Positions 1 to 11,796 of a stretch of 64,000 nucleotides of DNA are shown here, piece after piece; position 1 is the first letter of the stretch, and each line of letters opens with the position of its first letter. The DNA is from Gigaspora rosea (lineage: Eukaryota; Glomeromycota; Glomeromycetes; Diversisporales; Gigasporaceae), in the NCBI GenBank assembly GCA_003550325.1, contig QKWP01000119.1, positions 434,302 to 498,301 on the forward strand, in the 5' to 3' direction. The translations under genes were made by a program, and so were the position numbers. The notes under the pieces are model-generated. The model was not told the DNA's origin and ran no database searches. It worked only from the letters and a program-made list of their open reading frames with translations.

Positions 1-425
1 ATCGATAGTTTCATCTAAATTTTTAAAAACTATATCAGTACCGTAGTAGTACCGTAATAGTAAGCATTACTTCAATTATAATCTAATTTACTTGGTCGGT
101 TATAACTCTGCTTGAATTTCAATAAATCTTCGTTGGTAATAACTCTAAATAGTTTAGAATGTTAAATAACTTTGGTAAGTTTGTTGTTATACTTAAAAAA
201 AAGCTTTCAAAGCAAGATAAAAAGTATATGTAAAGTAAAACAAAAGACCAACTTTAAGGGCGTGATTCTTCTCAACTTTGCAACTTATCTTACTTTAGGC
301 TTAAAAATAAGAAAGTGCATATTTAACTAAAGCGCTATTCATTATCCCGTGATTGTGGTTTCCTTTTAGGAAACCCCTGAAAAATCCATTTGAAGAGGGC
401 CTGCCATTGCAATTTACTATGAAAA
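1..425. other. No gene seen
   Basis: AT-rich sequence with stops in all frames and no recognisable RNA or repeat structure. Confidence 0.5.
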
Positions 426-529
426 ATGGATCGATCATATGGATGTCGATCACTCAAATTTCATAGTAAAAAATTTACCCCTGTGATCTGTGTGACAAAT
501 CATGTGACTGAAAAAATTTTTGGAAGAAC

Positions 530-1610
530 CATTGAAAAATTACAAAAAAATTTTAAAAAACTACAAAAAAACTACAAAGAATCCTTAAAAGAACTACCAA
601 AAAACCACAAAAAATTCTTGAAAAACCATAAAAAAACTATAAAGACTCTTTGAAAGAACTACTAAAAAACAATAAAGAATTCTTGAAAAACTACCAAAAA
701 ACTATAAAGAATCCATAAAAGAACTACTAAAAAACTATAAAGAATCCTTGGAAGAACTACTGAAAAATAAAGAAAAATCCTTAGAAGAACTACTAAAAAA
801 ACTAAAAAAATTCTTGAAAGAAATACTAAAAAACCATGAAGAATCCTTAGAAAAATTACTAAAAAACTACAAAAATTCTTGAAAGAACTACCAAAAAACT
901 ATAAAGAATCCTTAGAAGAACCACTATAAAACTATACAAAATCCTTGAAAAACTATTGAAAATGATAAAAAATTCTTAAAAAAATCACTAAAAAATAATA
1001 AAATTACTAAAAGAACCTACAAAAAAAAGACAAAAAATCTACTAAAAAATGACAAATTTATTGGAAGAACTCATCAAAAGCTTACTAGAAAATTCAACAA
1101 AAAAATAATGAAAAACTTATCTAAAAAATAATAAACCAATGCTAAAACCAACAAACTTATTAAAAAACCCCACCAAAAAGTAACAAATTTATTAAAAGAA
1201 CCCAAAAAAAATAAAGAAAATTTACAGAAGAACTTAATAAAAAGCTTATAGTACAGAAATTCACCAAAAATAACAAAGAATTTACTGGAAGAACCTATTA
1301 AAAATAATGAAGAACCTACTAGGTAAAAACTGAAAAATATCAAACTTGCTAAAAAACCTAAAAAATGTATAAAAACTTACTATAAAATTTACAAAAAAAC
1401 TAACAGAAAAACAACTAAGAACAACAAACTTACTAAAAGAATCTACAAAAAATGATGAATTTACAAGATAACTCACCAAAAAATGACAATGAACTTGCTA
1501 GAAAACCCACTAAAAATCAATAAAAAATCTATTAAACCTACAAAAAAACCTACAAAAAAACAACAAAGAACTTACCTACTAAATCATCAAAATAACAAGA
1601 AATTCAACAA
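530..1610. repeat. Degenerate purine-rich tandem array
   Basis: The plus strand repeats variants of a unit of about 32-33 bp built from AGAACTACTAAAAAACTATA followed by AAGAATCCTTGA. The unit decays towards the right end, where it becomes mostly A-runs with AACTTAC and AAGAACC. Short open frames here read as Lys/Asn/Leu-rich on one strand and Phe/Leu-rich on the other; they follow from the composition and are not taken as genes. Confidence 0.75.
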
Positions 1611-1717
1611 TCTAAGCATAACTTCATGAGGCTCCAACTACTGCTCCAGTAACAACTCTAGCAATAACTTCAAAGATTCAACTAAAAAAAAAAATAAAAA
1701 AAAGCAGACCACCTTCT

Positions 1718-1752
1718 ATGATCGCCAATCTCAAAAATGATTGGTCGATCAT
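1718..1752. repeat. Short hairpin
   Basis: ATGATCGCCAATC at 1718-1730 faces GATTGGTCGATCAT at 1739-1752, a 13-bp stem with one bulged base and an 8-nt loop. It may be a relic of a small inverted-repeat element. No function is assigned. Confidence 0.4.
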
Positions 1753-2030
1753 AAAAGGCCATTTCTTTTGTCTTAATAAAATAAGTACTTTAAACTGTAT
1801 AAATTAGTTATCCGGGCAATTGATTTACATTAGCCGATTAGATGTTTGTCCTCCTATGACTGCTTCAACAATCCCCCGATTGACATAGTCCATATTTGGT
1901 ATATTCCCTAGGGTACATTTTTTTGCATCTAAGACACGCGAACTGATGCATTTGTAAGATTACATGATTAATTGTTACCAAAATTTTTATCGCAATTTTT
2001 TAAGCAATTTTATTAAAAAAATCAATGGCA
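1753..2030. other. No gene seen, 3' of the KRBA2-like relic
   Basis: Ordinary AT-rich sequence between the hairpin and the end of the integrase-type gene. Nothing supportable. Confidence 0.4.
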
Positions 2031-2903
2031 TTATTCCTTGTTTGAACAAGAGTGACCACTATGACAACGACTTGTACACTTCACATTTGCTTTTTTACAT
2101 TTACATTTTTTACTATCACATGTACCCTTGCAGTTACAGATTGAACCTAATACCATCCCTACGCTTTGGAGTCTTGCTGCTTCACGAATAGATATTTGAT
2201 TGGATGCAATTTTGCTAAGTTCAGCATAAGTAGTAGTTCCGAGTGCTTCAATCTCACCTGAGGAATAACATATGTTAATTATACCAAATTTACATCCCAA
2301 TCGATATTGGTCGTCAATTTTTTCTAAAATCTTNACATTTGCTTTTTTACATTTACATTTTTTACTATCACATGTACCCTTGCAGTTACAGATTGAACCT
2401 AATACCATCCCTACGCTTTGGAGTCTTGCTGCTTCACGAATAGATATTTGATTGGATGCAATTTTGCTAAGTTCAGCATAAGTAGTAGTTCCGAGTGCTT
2501 CAATCTCACCTGAGGAATAACATATGTTAATTATACCAAATTTACATCCCAATCGATATTGGTCGTCAATTTTTTCTAAAATCTTGCAGGGTAAAGTAGG
2601 ACGATCGATACTAAATCGATCAATTTTTGGGATGTTTACTCTTATGAAGTCACCAACTTTAAAATCGACAACCTTTCTTTTTTTTAACATTTGTTGCGTC
2701 ATTTTATCCGTATACTGCTAAAGGTTGCGTCGTGCTGTATCACGCAATATTTCATGGCATTCAGAATTTAAATTACTTCTTATATCAGCGAGAGCTAGAA
2801 TTAGATTTGATATGTTAATAAGCATATACCTTCTAAAAAAAAATGTAATTAACAAGATTAAATAACTTACTGCCATTACTAGATGAAAGTTTTGAACTAC
2901 CAC
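2031..2903 (-). pseudogene. C-terminal part of KRBA2-like integrase protein, broken
   Basis: The minus-strand frame encodes a basic segment (RDTARRNL, then QYTDKMTQQMLKKRKVVDFK), then VGDFIRVNIP and a cysteine-rich tail with CNCKGTCDSKKCKCKKA followed by a CTSRCHSGHSC stretch. The small beta-type domain after the integrase and the Cys-rich tail match what is known of KRBA2/SCAND3-like integrase proteins of transposon origin. Lesions: an in-frame TAG at 2718-2720 between RRNL and QYTDK, and an exact 251-bp repeat of the reading frame across the N at 2334. If that duplication is an assembly fault, the frame itself is undamaged there. An intron with donor in GTAAGTTATT and acceptor after a T-run (about 2835-2870) may separate this part from the upstream repeat-coding region; the exact splice is uncertain. 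Confidence 0.7.
2083..2585. repeat. Exact 251-bp direct duplication around a single N
   Basis: Bases 2083-2333 and 2335-2585 read the same throughout, and the single N at 2334 sits exactly between them. Both copies start ACATTTGC and end AAAATCTT. Two contigs ending in the same 251 bp, laid end to end with a one-base spacer instead of being merged, would give this picture. A real tandem duplication would not be expected to place an ambiguous base exactly at the joint. Confidence 0.85.
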
Positions 2904-2913
2904 TCATTTCAAG

Positions 2914-5740
2914 ACTGTTATCGGGTAAAGTCACCAAACTACAGCTATTGGGCGAAGACACTAGAACAAAATTATTGGGCGAAGACACCAAACCATCGTT
3001 ATTGAACGAAGATACCAGACAGTAAACAAAATATTATTCCGGCTATAGAATAAGCCTATCTACTTTTTTCCTCTTTACGTGTACCAATGAATAATTATCA
3101 TAGTTATTGAAAGAAAGCACAGTGTAACTACCATTATTATCGTGTAAAAGAACCGGATTTTTGGGTGAAAGCACTTGACCATAATTATTGAGTGAAGACA
3201 CTAGACCACGGCTATTGGACAAAGATACCAGATCACGATTATTGGGCGAAGACACAAAACTACAATTATTAGGCAAAGATACTATTACAATTATTAGACA
3301 AAAGCAAAACATAACATTATTGTTAGATAATGATACTGGTTCACTATTTATTATGCACTCCTTTCCCGCGCATAATCGTTGTAGTTGTCACGTCCGTGAG
3401 ATAAGCTATTTTTTTTTCTTTTTCTCGTATGCACTCACAATAATTTTTTTTCTTTTTCATATGCACCCACAATAAATACTATATTTTTTTCATATGCACC
3501 CATAATGAATAATTATCATAGTTATTAAAATAAAGCAATATAACTACCATCATTATGTAAAAGAACCAGGTTTTGGGGTGAAAGCACTTGATCACAGTTA
3601 TTGAGCGAAGACACCAGATCATGGCTGTTGGACGAAGACACCATATTGGGCGAAGACACAGAACCACAGTTATTGGGCAAAGATACTAGACCACAATTAT
3701 TAGACAAAAGCAAAAAATTATTGTTAGATTATGATACCGATTTACTATTTATTACGTGACCCTTCCCCGCGCATAATCGTCGTAGTCGTCTCTTTAATAC
3801 TACGTCCGTGAGATAGGCTTCTATTTTTTTCTTTTCGTATGCATCCACAATGAATCCTTTTTTTTTTCTTTTCGTATGCACCCACAATGGATTCTATTTT
3901 TTTTCATATGCATCTACATGAATAATTATTATAGTTATTATAGTATATCTACCATTATTATTATGTAAAGACTCTGGCTTTTGGGGCGAAGATACCAGAC
4001 CATGGTTATTGGGTGAAGACACCAGATCATGGTTATTGGGCGAAGATACCAGATCATGGTTATTGGGCGAAGACACAAAACTACAGTTATTGGGCGAAGA
4101 TGCTAGACCACAATTATTAGACAAAAGTAAAGCATTGTTGTTAGATGATGATACCAATTCACTATTTTTTACGCACTCCTTCCCCGCGCATAATCATCGT
4201 AGTCGTCCCTTTAATACTACATCCGTAAGATAAGCTTCTATTTTTTTTTATTTTGTATGCACCCACAATGAACCCTATTTTTTTTCTTTTTTTATGCACC
4301 CACGTGAATAATTATTATAGTTATTGGAAGCACAGTATAGCTACCATTATTATCATATAAAGACACTGGATTTTGGGGTGAAGACACCAGACCACAGTTA
4401 TTGGGCGAAGGCACTAGACCATATTTATTGGGTGAAAAAACCAGATCACAGTTGTCTGGCGAAGACACAAAACCATAGTTATTGGGCGAAGACATCAGAT
4501 CACAGTTATTGGGCGAAGACACAGAGCCATAGTTATTGGACAAAGATACTAGACCAAATTATTAGACAAAGCAAAACATTATTGTTAGATGATGATACCA
4601 GTTCACTATTTATTATGCGCCCTTCCTCATGCATAATCGTCGTAGTCGTCCCTTTAATACTACGTCCGTGAGATAAGCTTCTATTTTTTTTCATTTTGTA
4701 TGCACCCACGATGAACCCTATTTTTTTTTTCTTTTTGTATGCACCCACGTGAATAATTATTATAGTTATTAGAAGCACAGTATAACTACCATTATTATCG
4801 TGTAAAGACACTGGGTTTTGGGGTGAAAACACCAGACCACAGTTATTGGGAGAAGGCACTAGACCATATTTATTGGGTGAAGAAACCAGATCACAGTTGT
4901 TGGGCGAAGATACAAAACCATAGTTATTGGGCGAAGACATCAGATCACAGTTATTGGGCGAAGACACAAAGCCATAGTTATTGGGCGAAGATACTAGACC
5001 ACAATTATTAGACAAAAGCAAAACATAATTGTTAGATGATGATACTGGTTCACTATCTATTATGCACCCCTTCCCCATGCATAATCGTCGTAGTCGTCCC
5101 TTTAATGCTACGTCTGTGAGATAAGCTTCTATTTTTTTTTTTCTTTTCATATGCACCCGCAATGAATTCTTTTTTTTTATTATATGCATCCACATGAATA
5201 ATTATTATAGTTATTGGAAGAAAGTATAGTATAACTACTATTATTATCATGTAAAAATACTGGGTTTTGGGCGAAGACACCAGAACACGGTTATTGGGCG
5301 AAGACACCAGATCACAGTTATTGGGCGAAGACATAAAACCATAGTTATTGGGTGAAGATTTATTGTACAAGACAAAACATTATTGTTAGATGATGATACC
5401 GGTTCACTATTTATCCTTGGCCCCTTCCCTGTGCATAATTGTCGTAGCAGCCACTTTAATACAATGCCCGTGAGCTAAGCTTTTCTTTTCGTATAAACTC
5501 ACAATAAATAAATTTTTTGGTTTTTTTTTTAAACCAGCTATTAGGAAAGGGCACAATATAGTTATCATCATTATCATGTAATCGCACCGGAATTCTGGGC
5601 GAAGACACAATGCTTCTGGGTGAAAGCACTGGGTTTGTGGGCGAAGACACAGAATGATTAATATTATTATTGGACGATGGGACTGAACAAATAGTACCGT
5701 CGGGTGATTGTTCTTGATCATTAATGTTGTCAAGCGAAAA
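2914..5740 (-). repeat. Higher-order array of 27-bp coding repeats (SSPNN motif)
   Basis: The basic unit is 27 bp. On the minus strand it encodes a nine-residue motif of the form SSPNNxxxV (for example SSPNNYGFV, SSPNNCDLV). Groups of 3-7 units are followed by a conserved spacer encoding SLHDNNGSYTVL, then a T-rich stretch and a GCACCCAC-containing segment. Such blocks repeat every 390-450 bp, with starts near 3070, 3495, 3908, 4296, 4740 and 5184 and a degenerate one near 5497. The array lies in the same orientation as the KRBA2-like gene, between its integrase core and its C-terminal part. It therefore looks like an expansion of the linker region. Frame shifts between blocks argue against a single intact product; the spacers could be introns. 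Confidence 0.75.
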
Positions 5741-5762
5741 ATCTAAAATAAATAAAATAGTA

Positions 5763-6953
5763 TTAAAAAAAAAAAGTGAAAATCTGTAATAAATAAAATG
5801 CTTGATTAATTTTAATACCAATCATATCATCGTCCAGATCTATTTCGTAATTAGCATCAGAAATTTCAATTGTATCTGGTATTTTCTCTTCGTCAAAGAT
5901 ATTGTCTGTATAAAGTTCATTTACCAGAGTACAATTACCATGGGGCTTGTCTCCATAAACCAATTCATAAGACGTTTTTTTATGCGATCTACACCATGAA
6001 TTGCTCATGGCAACCACAACGAACCTCAACCAAAATGACCAGTTGTCACGACCGGTAGTTTCTCTCCATTTACTGAGCTTTTGCTCCAAGATTCCATTGG
6101 CACGTTCTACCAAGCCTTGCGACTGGAAGTGCCTTGGGCGTCTGTTTATTATCTTATACTGATGGCCATAGTGCGATTAATTCCTTGATAACTTGTGCTA
6201 CGAATTCCTTGCCATTATCTGATTGTAATATAGTAGGAGGTGATCCGATTATGTGAAAAAAGTCAAACAGGAAAGATGCGACTTCAATTGGTCTTTTTGA
6301 AGTAAGTGCCTTAGCCCACGAAAACCTACTGAAGTGGTTTCTAACACGGCACACATACTTGAATTCTCCATCAAGAATGTAAGAAAAATCGATAAGATCC
6401 ATCTGTATAATAAATATAATTAGACATAATTTAATTTAATTTCAAAAACACAAAATTTATATAACTGCATCCTAGACAAAAAATTCTTGGCAATTATCGG
6501 TTTCGACGCCAAAGGGTGGAACGCTGGCCTTCTTGTTGCACATGCTGTGCAATTGTTCATGAATTCTTCCATGATTGATTGTTTAATATATTCCCATCTT
6601 TCATGAATTGAGTTCCACGTTTGTCTCTGACTACTATACTGTGTTATTTCACCATGGGTGTGTTAAAGAACCTCATAAAATTTTTCAACTATTAATACAG
6701 GATTGTTCGTGGCCTTTACAAGTACTCTGTAATCCCATGGTACAATTTCTTCAAATACAAATTTGTCTTTAGCCCCAGACCGTAAATTTTTATCATAGAG
6801 TGAAGTATCCTTTGGATTTAACAGGATGGTTTTTATCTTATTTAATATTTCATTGTTTATTTGGGCCTTTCGCTGTTTCGATTTTGGAAGATTAGTTACA
6901 TATTTTTCAACAATTTGGTCAAGAGTATTTCTACTAATAAACGTGTACTCCAT
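5763..6953 (-). pseudogene. KRBA2-like integrase: N-terminal domain and DDE core, broken
   Basis: Chosen start is the ATG at 6951-6953 (MEYTFISRNTLDQIVEKYV). An N-terminal helical domain is followed by a zinc-binding segment with HTHGE and NNCTACATRRPAF (6530-6660), then a DDE integrase core. The first Asp is in MDLIDF (6400), the second in LQSDNGKEF (about 6220), and the Glu in LVERANGILEQKL (about 6100), followed by an YGDKPHGNC stretch. Such proteins cut and join DNA ends for a transposon; domesticated relatives in animals are KRBA2 and SCAND3. A 63-bp AT-rich gap at 6403-6465 with GTTATA and ACAG ends looks like an intron, but joining there leaves a one-base frame problem. Lesions: TAA at 6663-6665 directly before HTHGE and a one-base insertion near 6155 before the LVERANG segment. 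Probably a dead copy. Confidence 0.75.
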
Positions 6954-6957
6954 TATA

Positions 6958-7760
6958 AAAGCAAGATCAAAGTTGTAAAGCAGCGCCAAAGAACAGAGCC
7001 AACACTTAAAGGAGACAAGAACAAGGCCAGAGTTATATAACAGCATCAAAGAACAAAAACCAACGCTTAAGGAAGGTAAGAATAAAAATCAAAGTTGTAG
7101 GTACACCAAAGAAAAAAAAGCAAACTCTTAAGGAAACAAGAAGTTATAGAGCAGTGCCAAAGAACAGAGCCAACACTTAAAGGAAACAAGAACAAGGCCA
7201 GAGTTATATAACAGCGTCAAAGAACAAAAGCCAACGCTTAAGGAAGGTAAGAATAAAAATCAAAGTTGTAGGCACGCCAAAGAAAAAAAAGCAAACTCTT
7301 AAGGAAACAAGAAGTTATAGAGCAGCGCCAAAGAATAATGTCAATGCTTAAAAAAGAGGAACAAGACAAGAGTTATATAGCAGTGCCAAAGAACGCAAAG
7401 CCAACGCTTAAGAAAAGTAAGAACAATATCAATGTTATAGGCGCGCCAAAGAAAAAAGCAACCGTTTAATGAGGCAAGAACAAAACCAAAGATATAAAGC
7501 AGCACCAAAGAATAATGCCAATGCTTAAGGGAGGTAAGAGCAATGACCAAAGTTATATAATAGCACCAAAGAACAAAGCCAATGTTTAAAAAAGGTAAGA
7601 ACAAAATCAAGTTATAGGTGCGCCAAAGAAAAAAGCAACTGTTTAAATGAGGCAAGAACAAAACCAAAATTATAAAGCAGCACAAAAGAAAAATTGCAAT
7701 GCTTAAGGGAGATAAGAACAAGTTCAGAACTTTAATAAGGCTAAAAAAAAAAAAGTTACG
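6958..7760. repeat. 60-bp / 171-bp higher-order tandem repeat
   Basis: Sub-units of about 60 bp share CCAAAGAAC..GCCAAC..CTTAAGG..AAG and GTTATA..AGC. Near the start, three sub-units (60+60+51 bp) form a 171-bp block repeated from about 6980, 7151 and 7322 with few changes; further right the units diverge. It lies directly upstream of the ATG of the KRBA2-like gene, in the place of its 5' leader or promoter. Confidence 0.75.
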
Positions 7761-7849
7761 ATGCGACAAAGTACTGCAAAATGAAGACGCGCTGAAATCC
7801 AATAATTAATAACACCAAAGAATTAAATAAATGCTAAATGTGAAGAAAT

Positions 7850-7990
7850 TATAGGTACCACCAATGCCGAATGCGATGTAAAGCCAATGTCGAATACGAA
7901 AGCCAACATCGAATGCAAAAGCCAATGTCGAATACGAAAGCCAACGAGAGATGTAAAGCCAACGTTGGCCAAGCCAAGTTCCAAGAAAAG
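7850..7990. repeat. Short tandem array with AAAGCCAAYRTCGAATRCG unit
   Basis: Five or six copies of a unit of about 18-19 bp (AAAGCCAATGTCGAATACG and variants), ending in AACGTTGGCC. It continues the repetitive block upstream of the integrase relic. Confidence 0.6.
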
Positions 7991-8822
7991 AAGGCAAGGT
8001 CAAAGCAAAAGGTTTTTTTATAGCATAATGACATTATTACATAGTCGTTATTACATTTTCGAGTTTCATTTAAACTTTAACATTTTTTTTTTTTACTTGA
8101 AGATCTTGCATCAGATTAGATTTTACGCATGTCAGATGGCCAATTGACAGGTGACGTGCGTCACATGGAAATCGGCATCTAACGCGCATCGGATCTAATC
8201 CGACGCAAGGATGCATCTGACACACAACATATATAATAGGACATTTCAAAATTTTAATTCAACACCAGAATATGCATTGATTAAAATTAATTGTATATAT
8301 CATATAAATTACAACTTCTGTTGTTTAAATTTTGCTTTAATCATAAATTATCTTAATAAATTAATCTGTTAAAAGGATTTCATTCTATCACATTCTATCT
8401 TTATGTATATTTTTAAACAAATTTCTTTAATGTAGCCATTAAACTAGTTGAAAAAAGAAATCGGAAATAAATCAGGTAAATAATAAGATATATATATATC
8501 AGATATCAGAATTATATTCTGAAATATATCTGAATGGCAACAAATCAGAATATGATTTGTTTATGATATATGTGTATATCTGATTGTTTGCCTGATTTAT
8601 ATTAGATTTTTTCTTTTGTCGACCAGTATCATTACTATGGATGGTTAAAACGAAGATTTTTTGAAAACATTGCACAGTCTGCATGGGCCTGCATTATGGC
8701 TAATGCGGGCCCAAAATTGCTAAATTTCGAAGGTTTCTGACATATTCCAACCTTCTGAAATATTTCGCCTGTGTAGCAGCCATCCCTAGCCATTACCATA
8801 TTTGCTCAAATAAGTTAATTAC
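7991..8822. other. No gene seen
   Basis: AT-rich sequence. Around 8485-8600 it holds many short inverted ATATCAGAT/ATCTGAT words that would fold back, but no bounded element or gene could be defined. Confidence 0.4.
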
Positions 8823-8826
8823 ATAT

Positions 8827-9164
8827 AGGGTGTTCCCTATTAAAAGGGCCATTTTTATATTCATCTCATTTTGAGATAATTGAGTTTAACCATTTGTTTT
8901 GATTTTCGGACTGATCTGGGATTAATCAAATTTCACAATTTTGATTGGTTAAATGTAGTAGGTGACTATCGGGTAGCCTCGTGATGTGCTTGGCCTTAGA
9001 CAACTTTGTTAATATTTCTTTTACGTTATCTCTATTTTTTATTATGCAAATCGACTTTCATTTATAATTGAAAAATGTCAATCATGTTGAAATTTACATG
9101 AATCTAATCAAAACTCAATTTTTGAAAAATTGTAAAAATGGGCCCTTTTAATAGGAGACACCCC
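8827..9164. mobile_element. MITE with ~32-bp terminal inverted repeats
   Basis: The left end AGGGTGTTCCCTATTAAAAG pairs with the right end CTTTTAATAGGAGACACCCC, continuing inward through GGGCC and ATTTTTA. The element is 338 bp, lacks an ORF and is flanked on both sides by ATAT (8823-8826, 9165-9168), a possible 4-bp target duplication in an AT-rich setting. Superfamily undetermined. Confidence 0.75.
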
Positions 9165-9296
9165 ATATATGATTCATATATTTTATTTTTCAAGTTAAAT
9201 TAAGTATATCACGTTTTCCGCATCACGTTTATGATCAAAAACTTGGTTGCAACAAATGTCGGTTATTGCGACGTATTGTATCACAATACTTTTGAC

Positions 9297-9740
9297 TAGT
9301 GATATGAATCGAAAATCGATTAATCGATTAGTTGATCGAGTTGGCAACTAATCGATTGACTATTACAACCACGATTTTAATCGATTAACCAACTAATCGA
9401 TTAACCGATTAATCGATTTTCAACTAATCGATTAATTGATTAACTAATTAATCGATTATTCAATTAGTTGGTTAATCGATTAGTTGTCTATATACCAATA
9501 TATACTATACTGAATAAAGAGTATATAGAGATCGTATGTACATATCAGATATTTAACTAATCCATTAGTCGATTAATCAACTAATCGACCAATCAATTAA
9601 CTGATTAATCGATTAATCGATTAACTGATTAATCGATTATCGATTAGTTGATTAGTTAAACGTAATCAACTATTAATCGATTTTCTAAAAATTTTCAACT
9701 AACTAATCGATTATGATTTTTTGCCCGATTCGTAACACTA
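9297..9740. mobile_element. hAT-type MITE with ATCGATTA-filled interior
   Basis: The element starts TAGTGATATGAATCG and ends CGATTCGTAACACTA, so the ends are inverted repeats. It is flanked by a perfect 8-bp duplication CTTTTGAC (9289-9296 and 9741-9748). An 8-bp target duplication with TAGTG-type ends is the hAT signature. The interior is largely a degenerate array of TAATCGATTAGT-like words on both strands. No transposase, so it must have been moved in trans. Confidence 0.85.
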
Positions 9741-9748
9741 CTTTTGAC

Positions 9749-10483
9749 ATAACTACCAAGTTTCTACACCTATAATCCAAATAAGATGCTGTAATTTAAA
9801 TTTGGTTATATCCTACTAAGCAGATACCACAGCCTTTTAATTATTGTTGTTTATTATATTAAAAAGTTTAATGTTATTGATAAATAATTAAGTTATATAA
9901 AAAAATATCTGTACAGTAATACAGATCAGTGGATAATCAGATGTCTTTCTGATTTGGGACTGCGATAACAGTCCAAATATCTGAAGAATATTTGATAAAT
10001 TACTGATCTATATTCGTACTATCTTGTCAATTTTTTTTCTCTCATATGATAATATTATTATTGTTCGCCAATTGTTACTATCATATGTATTGATCATATT
10101 TCGAAATTTCGTCTTTCTTTATGTAGTTTTGGATATAAAATTTTTTAGTTTTCTCAGCTATTTTACAGCATAATTGTTTTAGGGCACAATAAAAAAGAAA
10201 AAAAACTGGTTTAGTGTAACAACATGCAATACGATAATAATGCCATATTACAATTGCTTTTCTTTATTAAATTTAATTTATATTTGTTTTATATTACGTT
10301 CCTGTTTTGCGATGACGTCGCGCAGTTATCTAGTTTAACAAATGTTTAATTTAATCGAAGTTGTGCAATTTTCGGCATCTGATTGGTTCGCGTGACTCTA
10401 TTCATCACATATAGTTGCGTATTGCTTATTTTTCACCTATATGGCATCACTATCGCTATGTGGTCGTAAACGTGCGTATAAAC
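9749..10483. other. No gene seen
   Basis: AT-rich spacer. It includes a palindromic GCGATGACGTCGC word near 10310 whose role is unknown. Confidence 0.4.
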
Positions 10484-11796
10484 TTTAACGTGACCACTAT
10501 TAATTAATTGGTCATTCTATAGTAGGCAAAAATAAAAGCCGGAACCATAAAATTCACGGATGCTACAATAAATGATACGTAGTATAAAAATCAAGATTTT
10601 TGAGCATAAATATCAGTGGCCAATGCAAATTTTCGCATATATTCACTAATTTTTATTTTCTTTGTAGGATTTTTTATTGGTTGATGAAATGATAATCAGT
10701 GTTATCACAGATTTGAGCAAAATTTTTTGCACAGTGATTACTAAAGGTGCAGATTCTGTATAAGTTGATTCTTAATCTCTCAAAATGTTAAAGAATTTCA
10801 AATTAAAAGTTGATTCTGAATCTATTTAGCATATATTCAATTTTAAAACTAAAATAATTTGAATTCAATTTAAACAGCTGTACGTCAAAAAGCCATTTGT
10901 GCAGATGTTATATACAAATATTGCATCTACACTAATTATTACAAACGTGACGTGATTATTGGGATCACATCTATTTCACCTACTTTTGCAAATCATATTT
11001 TGCCTTTTACACATAAATGCTCATTTACCATTTATTAATACTCTTCAATTCTTTCTTCTCATTATTTAGTAGTGAGTTATATTCTATTATATTCTACAGC
11101 TGGGTATAGGCTGAATTTTGTAATAAACAGTTTACACGGCCGATTTCTTTACTGCAAAATTTCACTTATGCTTAATTGCACAGAATATAACTGATTTATC
11201 CCTTGCCATTCACATTATACACTTTTATGTATTTCGTCTAACAACCTTTATTTTTATTAGCGTATTTTATTTAAAATGAAATACGGTTAGAAAATATTCG
11301 ATACTTATATTTCTACTTTCAGTAACAATAAATTTTTTGTTAAATTTCTACTTCTAAATTTCTAAGGAAGCCGGGTTTAAACTTGTTTCTGAACTCATTC
11401 AGCAAGAACCAACGCTGTTAGGTCGTGCATTTTTTACAGGAAGGTAACCAAATTTCCGGGTCGGATGCGTTGGATCTAGGACGGCGTTTAGCCCCAGTTG
11501 TTAGCAGTTTATATAGCAAAATTATCAGTTTGGCATTTTTTACTTAATGAATGGACATGGTTTCATTAGTAGAATTTTTAATGTTCTTGGACAAATTTGA
11601 TCGATTCCGATTCAACCGACCATGATCCCGATGCATGCCGAAGTATTCCGACCCGGAAATTTGGTATGAGTTTAGGTCATGCAGACCAGACCGTTATCCT
11701 AAATCGGATAAGCTAGTGGCAGCATGAAGAAGCACATGCATTCAGATAGCATAATTCAATCAGGTGCTCAATTGGGAATTATTAGTTGATTACCAG

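Noticed and set aside
1074-1479. Hydrophobic minus-strand frames with transmembrane-like character
   Set aside because: They are the complement of an A-rich degenerate tandem array, so Phe and Leu codons arise by composition.
2914-5740. Possible CRISPR array because of short regular repeats
   Set aside because: Units of 27 bp are adjacent without unique spacers and are coding-like; the genome is eukaryotic.
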